A stretch of 64,000 nt of DNA from positions 961,237-1,025,236 of the forward strand of contig JAHCID010000001.1 of assembly GCA_026129405.1 (NCBI GenBank), in the 5' to 3' direction. The position numbers and the translations under genes are program-made. Below, piece after piece: positions 12,287 through 20,373 of the stretch (its first letter is position 1; each line of letters starts with the position of its first letter). Below the pieces are notes generated by a model. That model was given only the letters and a program-made list of their open reading frames with translations. It did not search any database and had not been told where the DNA came from. This DNA is from a bacterium. Its GTDB lineage: Bacteria > Desulfobacterota > Binatia > DP-6.

Positions 12287-12984
12287 GCCATGGCGGCCGG
12301 CGTGCGCAGGTGGCGCTCGGCGTTGCCGAGCAGCGCCCGGCCGGCGCGGTCGAGCGTGGTGCCGAGGCGGATGCAGGTGAGCACGTCGAGCAGCGCCTTG
12401 GTCGCGGGCTCGGCGTGGCGCACGTCGCCGGTGGCGACGACGGGCACGCCGCGCGCGTCGGCGAGGTCGGCGAGGCGACGCGCCAGGCGCTCGGCGTCGC
12501 GCTCGCGCGTGCGCTGCACGTCGACCGCGAGGCGCGCGCCGAAGATGTCGCACAGACGGCCCAGGTGTGTGCCCGCGTCGGCGCCGGCGAGCGGGCCGTC
12601 GGCGCCGCCGGCGAGGCAATGGAGCCCGGCGGCGTGCGCCTCGAGGACGTCCCAGCCGACCTGCGCGTCGCCCTTCGCGCGGCCGAGCGCCCCCTCGGTG
12701 AGGAGGCGGCACAGGTTGCGGTAACCGGTGCGGTCCTCGACCAGCAGCAGGAGCTGGCCGGCACCGGCGACGGTGACGTCGGCGCCGACCAGCGCCCGCA
12801 GGCCGGCCCGCTTCGCGGCCTGGAAGAAGCGCGGCGCGCCGTAGACGCCGTTGCGGTCGGCCAGCGCCAGCGCGTCGCAGCCGAGGTCGGCGGCACGCGC
12901 GACGAGGTCTTCCGGCAGCGACGCCCCGCGCAGGAAGCTGAAGGCGCTGCGGCAGCGCAGCTCGACGTAGTCGGCGGGGGGCAT
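12283..12984 (-). pseudogene. dnaE2: Error-prone DNA polymerase DnaE2, N-terminal PHP fragment
   Basis: 233 residues from ATG 12984 ('MPPADYVELRCRSAFSFLRG') covering the PHP domain of DnaE2: 'LALADRNGVYGAPRFFQAAK', 'LVGADVTV', 'LLVEDRTGYRNLCRLLTEG', 'VPVVATGDVRHAEP'. The frame ends at TGA 12283-12285 just after 'ERHLRTPAAMA', where intact DnaE2 would run on into the polymerase core. The C-terminal fragment follows in another frame. DnaE2 acts with ImuA/ImuB in SOS mutagenic translesion synthesis. The only imuB trace in the window (22.5-23.2 kb) is also broken. An assembly deletion is the main alternative to genuine loss. Confidence 0.85.
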
Positions 12985-12993
12985 GGGGTGATA

Positions 12994-13012
12994 TTCGCCT
13001 TGTGTTCGCCTT
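12994..13012 (-). promoter_or_regulatory. Direct repeat just upstream of dnaE2
   Basis: On the coding strand AAGGCGAA occurs twice with an 11-base period (12994-13001 and 13005-13012), starting 10 bases before the dnaE2 ATG. One helical turn spacing suits a regulator site. It could be an SOS-type operator or chance; it does not match a LexA consensus that I can state with confidence. Confidence 0.35.
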
Positions 13013-13122
13013 CTGGCAAGCCGTGCTTCCGCCCCCGGAAGCGACCGGTGACGGGGCTGGCGCTGCGGCTCGGGCCGCTCCGGTCGACCGTTCTGGGGCT
13101 CCTGTCCTAAGGCTGGGCGCGC

Positions 13123-14730
13123 ATGCGTGCCTCCTCCGTCCGGACCCTCGCCGTCACCCTGCTCCTCCTCGTCGCGACCGTCGCCGGCGCCGCGAAGGAC
13201 GCCGCCACCGAGTGCCGCCTGCGCAAGCTCGCCCTCGCCGCCGCCCACGCCGGGTGTCGCGTCGCGGCGGAGACGCGCGCCGCGCGTACCGGCCGGGCGC
13301 CGTCCAACGCCGCGTGCGACGCGCGCCTCGAGGCGAAGATGGCGCGCGTCGAGCGCCGCTTCGCCGACGCCTGTCCGAGCCGTGGCGACGTCGCGATCGT
13401 GCGCGCGGCGACGCATCGCTTCGTCGACGGCCTGGTCGCCACGACGCAGGGGCGGCTCCACTGCTCCGAGGATCCGGGGCGCCTCGTCGTCGGCGTGCCG
13501 CCGACGCGGCCGATTCCCACCGGCCCGACGCCCGTCGGCTCGGCGGGCGTCGTCCAGGTCGCCGAGGGCGTCTACATGGCGCCGGGCTTCGGCAACACGT
13601 TCCTCGTGACCACGCCCGAGGGCAACGTCGTCATCGACACCTCGCTGTCGCTGTTCGCGCCGTCGCACGTGGCCGCGCTGCGCGCCGTCGCCGACGGGCC
13701 GATCCGCTACGTCATCCTGACCCACGGCCACAGCGACCACACCGGCGGCGTGGCGCTGTGGCGCGAAGAGGGCACGCAGGTGATCGCGCAGGCCGAGCAG
13801 ACCGAGATGCTGCACTACCAGCGGCGGCTGAACGGCGTGCTCGGGCATCGCAGCGCCGAGCAGTTCTCCGTCCTGCTCGGGCTGCCGCGCGTGCCGTTCC
13901 TCGCCCCGGACGCGCCGGTCGACAACTACGCCGCGCCCCTGCTGGCGACGACGACCTTCGAGCGCTTCTGCGAGTTCCGGCTGGGCGGCCTCACGTTCCA
14001 GCTCGTGCACACCCCCGGCGAGACCTACGACCACCTGTCGGTATGGATTCCCGAGGCCGGCATCGCATTCCCGGGCGACAACATCTACGGCTCCTTCCCG
14101 AACCTCTACACGCTGCGCGGCACGAAGCCGCGCTGGGCGCTCGACTACGTCGAATCGCTCGACCTGGTGCAGTCGTGGCAGCCCGCCGTGCTGGCGCCGA
14201 GCCACGAAGGGCCGATCTACGGCACCGACACGGTGCGCGCGCGCATCCAGCAGTACCGCGACGCGCTCCTCTACGTGCACGACGCGACCGTGCGCGGCAT
14301 GAACGCGGGCACCGACGTCTACACCCTGATGGACGCGATCACGCTGCCGCCCCACCTCGCCGTCGGCGAGGGCTACGGCGCCGTCGCGTGGACGGTGCGC
14401 GGCATCTACGAGGGCTACCTCGGCTGGTTCGACGAGAACCCGGCGACGATGTACGGCGTCTCGCCCTCGGCGACGTACCGCGAGCTGGTGACGCTGCTCG
14501 GCGGCACGGGCGCGATCGCGGTGCGCGCCGCCGCGCTGGTCGCGGAGGATCGGCACGCCGAGGCGATACGTCTGACCGACGTCGTGCTCGCCGCCGATCC
14601 GGACGACCAGGAGGCGCTGGCGACGCGTCTCGCCGCCGTCGAGGCGCTGCTCGCGGCGAGCGGGAACATCAACGAGCAGGGCTGGCTGAACGGTGCGCGC
14701 CGCGAGCTGCGCGCGCGGCTCGGGCTGTAG
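13123..14730 (+). CDS. Secreted metallo-beta-lactamase-fold hydrolase with N-terminal Cys-helix module
   Basis: 535 residues with a signal peptide ('TLAVTLLLLVATVAGA'). Residues about 27-105 form a Cys-paired helical module: CX13C, then CX18C, ending 'SRGDVAIVRAATHRFVDGLV'. From ~125 comes the MBL domain with the metal motif THGHSDHTGG (His201, His203, Asp205, His206), later 'LVHTPGETYDHLSVW', 'PGDNIYGSFPNLY' and 'LAPSHEGPI'. The C-terminal ~120 residues look like the alkylsulfatase dimerisation region ('GYLGWFDENPATMYG'). Alkylsulfatases (SdsA1-like) are the nearest characterised group, so hydrolysis of sulfate or other esters outside the cytoplasm is plausible. The Cys module is probably lineage-specific. 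Confidence 0.85.
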   Translation: MRASSVRTLAVTLLLLVATVAGAAKDAATECRLRKLALAAAHAGCRVAAETRAARTGRAPSNAACDARLEAKMARVERRFADACPSRGDVAIVRAATHRFVDGLVATTQGRLHCSEDPGRLVVGVPPTRPIPTGPTPVGSAGVVQVAEGVYMAPGFGNTFLVTTPEGNVVIDTSLSLFAPSHVAALRAVADGPIRYVILTHGHSDHTGGVALWREEGTQVIAQAEQTEMLHYQRRLNGVLGHRSAEQFSVLLGLPRVPFLAPDAPVDNYAAPLLATTTFERFCEFRLGGLTFQLVHTPGETYDHLSVWIPEAGIAFPGDNIYGSFPNLYTLRGTKPRWALDYVESLDLVQSWQPAVLAPSHEGPIYGTDTVRARIQQYRDALLYVHDATVRGMNAGTDVYTLMDAITLPPHLAVGEGYGAVAWTVRGIYEGYLGWFDENPATMYGVSPSATYRELVTLLGGTGAIAVRAAALVAEDRHAEAIRLTDVVLAADPDDQEALATRLAAVEALLAASGNINEQGWLNGARRELRARLGL

Positions 14731-14874
14731 GGGGCGTCGATGCCCTGCGCCCTGCGACACGTCGTCGTGCTCCGGCGCGCCGACCCCGCCCGCGGCGCGC
14801 CCGGCGGGAGGTGTGCCTGGGGCGCCCGGAGCGTTTGACCGCGGCGCATCCGACGGGAAGCCTCGCGGGCACGG

Positions 14875-15828
14875 ATGTCGCCCCGCGCCTCCCGCCCGAC
14901 GCTCCGGGGCGTTCTCGACGTCGTCGCCGCCGTGCTCGCGCTCGTGACGGCGACGGCCTTCGTTCCCGCGTCGCCCTGGCCGCTCGAGCTGACGACCCAC
15001 TTCCGCGTGCAGTACGCCACCGGCTTCGCGCTGCTGGCGCTGATCGCCGCCGCGATGCGCCGCTGGAAGCCGGTCGTGCTGCTCGTGGCGGGTGCGCTCG
15101 TGAACGCCGTCGTGGCGGCGTCGCCGGCGAGCCCCGGCGGCGTCGCCGACGCGGCGGCGCCGCGCCTGCGTGTGCTGTTCGCGAACGTCCTGCGCGTGAA
15201 CCCGGCGCACGTGGCGGGGCTCGAGGTCATCCGCGCGGCCGCCGCCGACGTCGTCGTCGCCGCGGAGGTCGACGCGGGGTGGTGGGAGGCGCTGCGGACG
15301 GGGCTGCCGGACCATCGCCACACGCTCGCCGAGCCGCGTGAGGACGATTTCGGCATCGCGCTGCTCTCGCGCGTGGCGCTGGTGCGGGGCGAGGTGGTGG
15401 GGCTCGACGACCTCGACATGCCGACGGTGATCGCCGAGCTGCCGCTCGGCGGCGGTGCGCTGACGCTCGTCGCCACTCATACGATCCCGCCGGTCGGCCT
15501 CGCGGCCTTCGCGGAGCGGAACGCGCATCTCGCGGCGCTCGCGCGCGTGGCACGCATGGCGTCGGGACCGGCGCTCGTGCTCGGCGATCTCAACGTGACG
15601 CCGTGGTCGCCGTGGTTCGGCCGCCTGCTGCGCGACGGCGGCCTGCGCGACAGCCGCGTCGGCTTCGGCCTCCAGGCGAGCTGGCCCGCCGGCGCGTGGC
15701 CGCTGCTGCGCATCCCGATCGACCACGCGCTCGCGTCGCCGTCGCTGCGGGTGCTCGATCGTCGCGTCGGCGCGGCCTACGGCTCGGACCATCTCCCGAT
15801 CGTCGTCGACGTGGCGCTCGCCGGGTGA
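14875..15828 (+). CDS. Endonuclease/exonuclease/phosphatase-fold membrane protein
   Basis: 317 residues. The first ~90 hold two or three hydrophobic helices. The rest is an EEP catalytic domain: 'LRVLFANVLRVNP', 'VVAAEVDAGW', 'LGDLNVTPWSPWF' (Asp-x-Asn metal site), and the terminal 'SDHLPIVVDVAL' His. This membrane-anchored layout with an extracytoplasmic EEP domain is common in proteobacteria and its substrate is usually unknown (nucleic acid, lipid or sugar phosphate). The gene follows the MBL gene by 144 bases on the same strand. ATG 14875 gives the first in-frame start. Confidence 0.82.
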   Translation: MSPRASRPTLRGVLDVVAAVLALVTATAFVPASPWPLELTTHFRVQYATGFALLALIAAAMRRWKPVVLLVAGALVNAVVAASPASPGGVADAAAPRLRVLFANVLRVNPAHVAGLEVIRAAAADVVVAAEVDAGWWEALRTGLPDHRHTLAEPREDDFGIALLSRVALVRGEVVGLDDLDMPTVIAELPLGGGALTLVATHTIPPVGLAAFAERNAHLAALARVARMASGPALVLGDLNVTPWSPWFGRLLRDGGLRDSRVGFGLQASWPAGAWPLLRIPIDHALASPSLRVLDRRVGAAYGSDHLPIVVDVALAG

Positions 15829-15862
15829 GTGCGATGGCTCGTCGTGCGGGCGAGCGGAGGCG

Positions 15863-16171
15863 TCAGATGCCGGTGAAGAGCAGGTCGAGCGCGCCGACGA
15901 TGTCGTCGCGCCGAGCGCGGAGCGAGCCGACCGTGGGGCCGAGGGCGGCCTTCGGGATGGCCGCCAGCTCCTGGAAGACGAGGACGTAGTCGACCTGCCG
16001 GAGCCTCGCCATCGGGTTCAACCGGGTGAGGGGTGTCGCCGGCCACTGGCGGACCGGGGCCAGCGGCACGACGACTCGCGTGGCCAGCTCGGACAGGAGC
16101 TCGGATTGGACGTCGAGCAGGAGCGGAAACGTTCCCCCGCGCGGGTTCCGGAACACGTCGAACTGGGCCAT
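15863..16171 (-). CDS. ccdB: CcdB family gyrase-poisoning toxin
   Basis: 102 residues from ATG 16171 ('MAQFDVFRNPRGGTFPLLLD'). CcdB hallmarks are present: 'LLLDVQSELL' near the N-terminus, a central 'VVVPLAPVR', and the end 'DDIVGALDLLFTGI', where the Trp-Gly-Ile tail of F-plasmid CcdB is replaced by Thr-Gly-Ile. F-plasmid CcdB uses its last three residues to poison DNA gyrase; loss of Trp may reduce or alter this. The ATG overlaps the ccdA stop (ATGA), the standard operon order. The genes around it are chromosomal in type. Confidence 0.88.
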   Translation of the reverse strand: MAQFDVFRNPRGGTFPLLLDVQSELLSELATRVVVPLAPVRQWPATPLTRLNPMARLRQVDYVLVFQELAAIPKAALGPTVGSLRARRDDIVGALDLLFTGI

Positions 16172-16425
16172 CAAAAGCGCCGCCACCCGTCGCTGAACAC
16201 GCCCCGCTGCTCGACCTGCGCGTTGTAGCTGCGAATCCCTTCGCGGTTGTCCGCGAGCCACCGCTCACGCAGGCGGTCGGCGATCGCCCGCTCGAGGGCA
16301 CGCTCGAGGAGGTCCGACAGGTTCAGCTGCAGCGCTCTCGCCTGCCGGACGAGATCGGCTCGCAGCGAGAGGTTGGTGGGGGCCTTGCGGGCGCCGCCCG
16401 GCCGCCCTTTGCGCCCTGGAGGCAT
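16171..16425 (-). CDS. ccdA: CcdA family antitoxin
   Basis: 84 residues. The N-terminal half is a ribbon-helix-helix-like segment ('APTNLSLRADLVRQARALQL'). The C-terminal half has the CcdA toxin-binding signature 'RWLADNREGIRSYN' and 'GVFSDGWRRF'. It neutralises CcdB and represses its own operon by binding upstream DNA. The 117 bases between its start and the next gene would hold promoter and operator, but no clear palindrome was picked out. Confidence 0.88.
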   Translation of the reverse strand: MPPGRKGRPGGARKAPTNLSLRADLVRQARALQLNLSDLLERALERAIADRLRERWLADNREGIRSYNAQVEQRGVFSDGWRRF

Positions 16426-16542
16426 ACGATGCGCATGGTAGTGCGCATGAGGATGCGCTTCAAGGCGGCCCGCGCTCCCGCGCGCTCCCGACGCCCCGCC
16501 TGCGTACGTCGTCGCGAGTGGGCCCGGCGACCCGTCGCGCTC

Positions 16543-16812
16543 TCAAGGCGTCGTCGCCGGTACGGTGTCGAGCGCCCAGCCCTTCCTCTTCATGCAGTCG
16601 AGGAAGAAGCCGATGGCGGCCTTGCTGAGCGTGCCGCTGCCGCCGCTGACCGAGGTCTCGCGGGTGGCCTCGTCGGTGCACTCGTCGCGTGCCGCGGCGA
16701 GCGCCTCCGCCGACGGCCGTGTGGCCTTCCACTCGCCCTTCTCCTTCGGCGTGGGCGTGCTGCAGGCTGCGGCGAGGGTCGCGAGCAGGAGGACCACCGG
16801 GAAGCGTCGCAT
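16543..16812 (-). CDS. Small lipoprotein of unknown function
   Basis: 89 residues. A signal peptide with lipobox LAAAC at residues 13-17 is followed by a Lys/Glu-rich stretch and two further Cys residues ('DECTDEATRE', 'FFLDCMKRKGW') that could form a disulfide. The 'C..W' ending resembles several proteobacterial small lipoproteins. I do not recognise a named family. It stands alone with about 75 bases to the carotenoid oxygenase gene. Confidence 0.7.
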   Translation of the reverse strand: MRRFPVVLLLATLAAACSTPTPKEKGEWKATRPSAEALAAARDECTDEATRETSVSGGSGTLSKAAIGFFLDCMKRKGWALDTVPATTP

Positions 16813-16889
16813 GCGGGCGGTCTAGCGATCGCGAGGGCGTGGGGCAACGGGCGGGCGGCCGTCGGCACGACGACCGCCCGCCGCGGGCG

Positions 16890-18224
16890 TCACGCCGGGT
16901 CGGGCACCCAGTTGCCGTGGAAGCCGAACGGGACGCGGTCGGGCAGGTGGATCGTCGCCACCGGTACGCCGGCGAAGTCCTGCGCGTGCAGGATGACGAC
17001 GTCGCTCGTGTTGGCGGTCGCGTCGTAGACGTAGGAGAGCACGTAGCCGTCGTTCTCCGCCGCGTCCGGCGTGCGCGGCACGAAGATCGGCTCGAGCGTC
17101 GCGCGGCCCTTGCCGTAGTCGTGGACGGCGACCGCGCCCGTCTCGAGGTCGTACTGGTAGGCGGGGCCGTGCTGCAGGCGATCGAAGGTGGCGGCGTAGC
17201 CCCAGCGGATCGGCTGGCCGACGCGGCGCTCGTCGTGGCGCGGGAACTCGACGCCGCGATCGTCGAGCGGCCGCTCGGTCCCGCGCCCGCTCGCCGGATC
17301 GAGCGTCCAGCGCACGAGGTGCGGCGGACCGTCGTTGGGGCCGGCCTGGTCATTGTCGAACATGCTCGGGTGGCGCACGACGTCGACCACGACGCGCCCG
17401 TCCGGCAGGTCCCACGCGTTCAGCGGGTGGAAGACGTAGCCGATCGGCACCTCGACCCAGCGCACTGCGTTCGCGTCGCCGTCGCGCGGCAGGAGCCCGA
17501 CGCGGGCGCCGTACTCCGGATGCCAGCGGTACGGGAACGACGCGCCGCCCATCGCCATCTCCATGTCGAAGTGGACGGGCAGGTCGAGCAGCAGGACCTG
17601 CGTCGCGGTGATCGCGCAGTCGTGGACCATCGGTCGGCCCGTGACCGGCACGTCGACGCGGCGGCGGACGCGGCCGTCGGTGCCGACGGCGAGGTAGCGC
17701 AGCGTGTCCCACTCCCAGCTGTAGACGACGGCGTGCAGCTCGCCGGTCGTGGGATCGCGCTTCGGGTGCGCGGTGAACGGGCCACCGAGCGTGCCGTCGA
17801 AGTCGGTGCGGCGGACGGTCTCGAGGTCGGGGGTCAGCTCCATCGGCAGGCTGCTGCCCTCGACGATGGCGAGGACGCGGCCGCCGTGCGCGATGACGTT
17901 GGTGTTGACGGCGCCGTCGTTGGGGGCGTTCTCCGGGCGCGGGGCCGCGGGCCATCCGAACGTCTCGCAGACCTTGTCGTCGCGCACGTAGCGCCGCCGG
18001 TACCACTCGGCGCGCCCGTCGCGCAGGCGCAGCCCGTGCACCATCCCGGCGCCGGTGAACCAGTGGTAGCTCTCGCCCGCGGTGCCCGGCGGCGGGTTCG
18101 GGCCGATGCGCAGCAGGCGGCCCTGCAGCTCGGGCGGGATGGTGCCGGTCACGCGCAGCACCGTGTCGGTGCGCTCGTCGGGGACGGGGGCGAAGTTGTC
18201 GGCGAGATAGACGTTGGTCGTCAT
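16890..18224 (-). CDS. Carotenoid oxygenase family protein
   Basis: 444 residues from ATG 18224. The four iron-binding histidines of the carotenoid cleavage dioxygenase family are present: His153 ('FTAHPKRDP'), His201 ('PMVHDCAIT'), His266 ('VFHPLNAW') and His436 ('FGFHGNW'). 'LLRIGPNPP' near the start and 'VLSYVYDA' are also typical. It should be a cytosolic Fe(II) dioxygenase cleaving an alkene in a carotenoid, stilbene or lignin-like substrate. No carotenoid synthesis genes are in view, so import or degradation of an outside compound is possible. Its ATG overlaps the stop of the TetR gene (ATGA), which points to control by that regulator. Confidence 0.9.
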   Translation of the reverse strand: MTTNVYLADNFAPVPDERTDTVLRVTGTIPPELQGRLLRIGPNPPPGTAGESYHWFTGAGMVHGLRLRDGRAEWYRRRYVRDDKVCETFGWPAAPRPENAPNDGAVNTNVIAHGGRVLAIVEGSSLPMELTPDLETVRRTDFDGTLGGPFTAHPKRDPTTGELHAVVYSWEWDTLRYLAVGTDGRVRRRVDVPVTGRPMVHDCAITATQVLLLDLPVHFDMEMAMGGASFPYRWHPEYGARVGLLPRDGDANAVRWVEVPIGYVFHPLNAWDLPDGRVVVDVVRHPSMFDNDQAGPNDGPPHLVRWTLDPASGRGTERPLDDRGVEFPRHDERRVGQPIRWGYAATFDRLQHGPAYQYDLETGAVAVHDYGKGRATLEPIFVPRTPDAAENDGYVLSYVYDATANTSDVVILHAQDFAGVPVATIHLPDRVPFGFHGNWVPDPA

Positions 18225-18874
18225 CGTGCGGTCCTCCTGCGTCGCGCGGGCTTCTTCGTCGTGCGCGGCGCGCCGATGCCGTCGAGGAGCAGGTCCTGGG
18301 TGAGGTCGAGGAGCGTGTCGAGCCGGGCGCCGTCGTGCGTCGCGCCCTGGAGCGAGCCCTGGATCCAGAGCTGGGCGAGGCCGTGCACCGACGCCCAGCA
18401 GGCGGCGGCGAGCTCGGTCGCGGCGACGTCGGGGCGCAGGCCGGCGGTCTGGGCGGCGGCGGCGAGCTCGACGATCTGGCCGAACGCCGCCGCGCCCGCC
18501 TGCTCCAGGTCGGGATCGTCGGCGTCGAAGCGCTCGGGCCGGAACATGAGGCCGAAGACGCCGGGATTCGCGAGCGCGAAGCGGACGTAGCCGCGGCTCG
18601 CGGCACGCAGGCGCGCGAGCGACGTCGCGCGCGCGCCGGCGGCGGCGACCGCGGCGCCCACCGACGCATGGAGCTCGCAGAACCCCTGCGCGGCGACGGC
18701 GGCGAGCAGGTGCGCGAGCGTCGGGAAGTGCCGCAGCGGCGCGCCGTGCGAGACGCCGCAGGCGCGCGCGATCTGCCGCAGGCCGATGCCCTCGAGGCCG
18801 TCCGCGTCGAGGAGGCGGCGCGCGGCGGCGACCAGCTGGTCGCGCGGCGCGAGCACGCGGGCGGCGACTCCCAT
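18221..18874 (-). CDS. TetR family regulator of the carotenoid oxygenase operon
   Basis: 217 residues. The N-terminal helix-turn-helix region runs through 'AARRLLDADGLEGIGLRQIA' and 'GVSHGAPLRHFPTLAHLL'. The C-terminal domain has a WHG-like pattern ('YVRFALANPGVFGLMFRPER') seen in TetR regulators of hydrophobic-compound genes. It is the first gene of a two-gene unit with the carotenoid oxygenase and probably represses it. Two near-identical palindromes abut its start codon, leaving no room for an ordinary leader. The transcript may be nearly leaderless, or the real start is internal. Confidence 0.88.
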   Translation of the reverse strand: MGVAARVLAPRDQLVAAARRLLDADGLEGIGLRQIARACGVSHGAPLRHFPTLAHLLAAVAAQGFCELHASVGAAVAAAGARATSLARLRAASRGYVRFALANPGVFGLMFRPERFDADDPDLEQAGAAAFGQIVELAAAAQTAGLRPDVAATELAAACWASVHGLAQLWIQGSLQGATHDGARLDTLLDLTQDLLLDGIGAPRTTKKPARRRRTAR

Positions 18875-18912
18875 GTAGACGGTGTCTACGTCGCGATGTA
18901 GACAGTGTCAAC
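18875..18912 (-). promoter_or_regulatory. Twin palindromic operators of the TetR regulator
   Basis: GTAGACGGTGTCTAC (18875-18889) is a perfect inverted repeat with a 3-base centre. A second copy, GTAGACAGTGTCAAC (18898-18912), differs by one arm base. Centres are 23 bases apart. They lie directly before the TetR ATG, and the second overlaps the stop of the upstream methyltransferase gene. Position, symmetry and duplication match TetR autoregulation. Confidence 0.75.
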
Positions 18913-19903
18913 CGGTGCGCTTGCGGTAGATCGCGAACGCCGTGCCCGGCGGGACCAGACCGGCGTCGCTCGCCGCCTCGCCGACGAGGAAGAGCTCGTC
19001 GAGGAAGCGGTCGGCGACGAGCGCCTGGAACGAGCGCCGCTTGCCCCGCACGAGCCGATGCAGGTGCCCGCGCAGGATCTGCCAGCGTGAAGCCGACTCG
19101 ATGATGCCGGCGGCACCCGCGGGCCGCGAGCGCATCAGCGGCACGAGCAACGTGCCGGACGTGCCGAGGTGGATCTGGTCGAGGAAGCGACGGAACACCG
19201 GCAGCACCTCGTCGGAGCGTACGCCGCAGAACGGGGAGAGATCGCTCTGGTCGCTCCAGACGACGTCGCGCCCGCGACCGGGCGTGTGCGCCAGCTCCCG
19301 GTCGTAGAGGATCTCGTAGAGCCGGCGCTTCGCGGGCGAGAAGTCGAAGCGCTTCTCGCCCACGTAGTCCTGGAGGAACACGTGTCCGCGCGGCCGCAGC
19401 GCGCGGTTCAGCTGGAAGGCGAGGTACTCGAGGTTGGTCACGTGGTGCACCGTGCCCGACGTCACCACCACGTCGAGGCTCTCGGGCGCGAGGTCGAGGA
19501 AGTTCAGATCGGCGAGGCGCGTCGTGACGCGGCCGGGGAAGCGCGCGCCGAGCGTGCGCTCGCGGCGTGCGAGCGCCCCGGCGCTGAGGTCCACGAACGT
19601 GAGGCGCAGCGTCGGGTTGGACTCGAGGATGCGCGCCTCGACGTGCAGCTCGCCGGTGCCGAGCGCGAGGCCGTCGTGGAACGGGCCGTAGCGGACGACG
19701 ACGTCGCACCACGGCACCGCGCGATCGCCGGTGAAGCGCAGGTTGGTGTAGCGGTCGGCGTGGCCCTCCCCGAAGTGGCCCTCGAACGCCTCGAGGCTGA
19801 AGGGGTGGACGTTCTGCCAGAAGCGGCCCTCCGCCTCGGCCTGCGCGCGGTACGCGGGATCGTCGGCGCGGACCCGCAGCAGGGACTCGGGGTCGGAGCT
19901 CAC
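18908..19903 (-). CDS. SAM-dependent methyltransferase
   Basis: 331 residues from ATG 19903. A class I Rossmann fold is indicated by 'ALGTGELHVEARIL', 'TLRLTFVDLS', 'FLDLAPESLDVVVTSGTVHH' and 'ALRPRGHVFLQDYVGEKRF'. The glycine-rich motif I is atypical. The N-terminal 'RFWQNVHPFSLEAFEGHFGEG' is not a part I recognise. The acceptor is unknown. It lies upstream of the TetR/carotenoid oxygenase pair on the same strand, with the operator region inserted between, so it may be a separate unit. Confidence 0.75.
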   Translation of the reverse strand: MSSDPESLLRVRADDPAYRAQAEAEGRFWQNVHPFSLEAFEGHFGEGHADRYTNLRFTGDRAVPWCDVVVRYGPFHDGLALGTGELHVEARILESNPTLRLTFVDLSAGALARRERTLGARFPGRVTTRLADLNFLDLAPESLDVVVTSGTVHHVTNLEYLAFQLNRALRPRGHVFLQDYVGEKRFDFSPAKRRLYEILYDRELAHTPGRGRDVVWSDQSDLSPFCGVRSDEVLPVFRRFLDQIHLGTSGTLLVPLMRSRPAGAAGIIESASRWQILRGHLHRLVRGKRRSFQALVADRFLDELFLVGEAASDAGLVPPGTAFAIYRKRTG

Positions 19904-20031
19904 GCGGGCTGAGGCGATACGGCGTCGTGCCGCGTGTCGTCAAGGAAGGCTCCGCGCCGCTTGCCTCGCCCCCGCCCCGGGTGCTCCCATGCGCCGGCAG
20001 CGGGGCATGGACGCCCCGCGGGGGAGGGGCG

Positions 20032-20373
20032 ATGCGGTTCCTGGTCCATTGGCTCGTGAGCGCGCTCGGGCTCTTGATCGTCGCGCACGTCGTGCCCGGG
20101 TTCCGGGTGGCGGGGTTCGGGACGGCGCTCCTGGCGTCGGTGGTGATCGGGCTCGTCAACGCGACGATCGGACTCGTGCTCTTCGTGCTGACGCTGCCGC
20201 TCACGGTCGTGACGCTCGGCTTCTTCCTGCTGATCCTGAACGCGCTGCTCCTGTGGATGGCCTCGGCGCTGGTCCCGGGCTTCCACATCGACGGCTTCGG
20301 TGCCGCGTTCATCGGGGCGATCGTGCTCGCCATCGTGAACGCGATCCTACGCTATCTGGTCGCGCCGGGCTGA
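20032..20373 (+). CDS. Four-helix membrane protein (phage-holin-IV-like family)
   Basis: 113 residues, almost entirely hydrophobic, with four helices and two copies of the family pattern: 'VVPGFRVAGFGTALLASVVI' and 'LVPGFHIDGFGAAFIGAIVL'. These are the internal repeat of the PF04020-type family. Despite the holin name most members are chromosomal and their role is unknown. ATG 20032 follows a GGGGAGGGGC Shine-Dalgarno-like stretch. The 3' end overlaps the convergent VOC gene by 22 bases. Confidence 0.85.
   Translation: MRFLVHWLVSALGLLIVAHVVPGFRVAGFGTALLASVVIGLVNATIGLVLFVLTLPLTVVTLGFFLLILNALLLWMASALVPGFHIDGFGAAFIGAIVLAIVNAILRYLVAPG

Noticed and set aside
12991-13020. LexA box upstream of dnaE2
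   Set aside because: Only a direct AAGGCGAA repeat is present; no arrangement matches a LexA consensus firmly enough to name it.
12985-15792. Long upstream extension of the dnaE2 N-terminal frame
   Set aside because: It runs antisense through the MBL hydrolase and EEP genes. Protein homology begins only at ATG 12984.
16890-20333. 1147-residue frame joining the carotenoid oxygenase to upstream sequence
   Set aside because: The part before ATG 18224 is shadow of the TetR and methyltransferase genes and does not look like protein.
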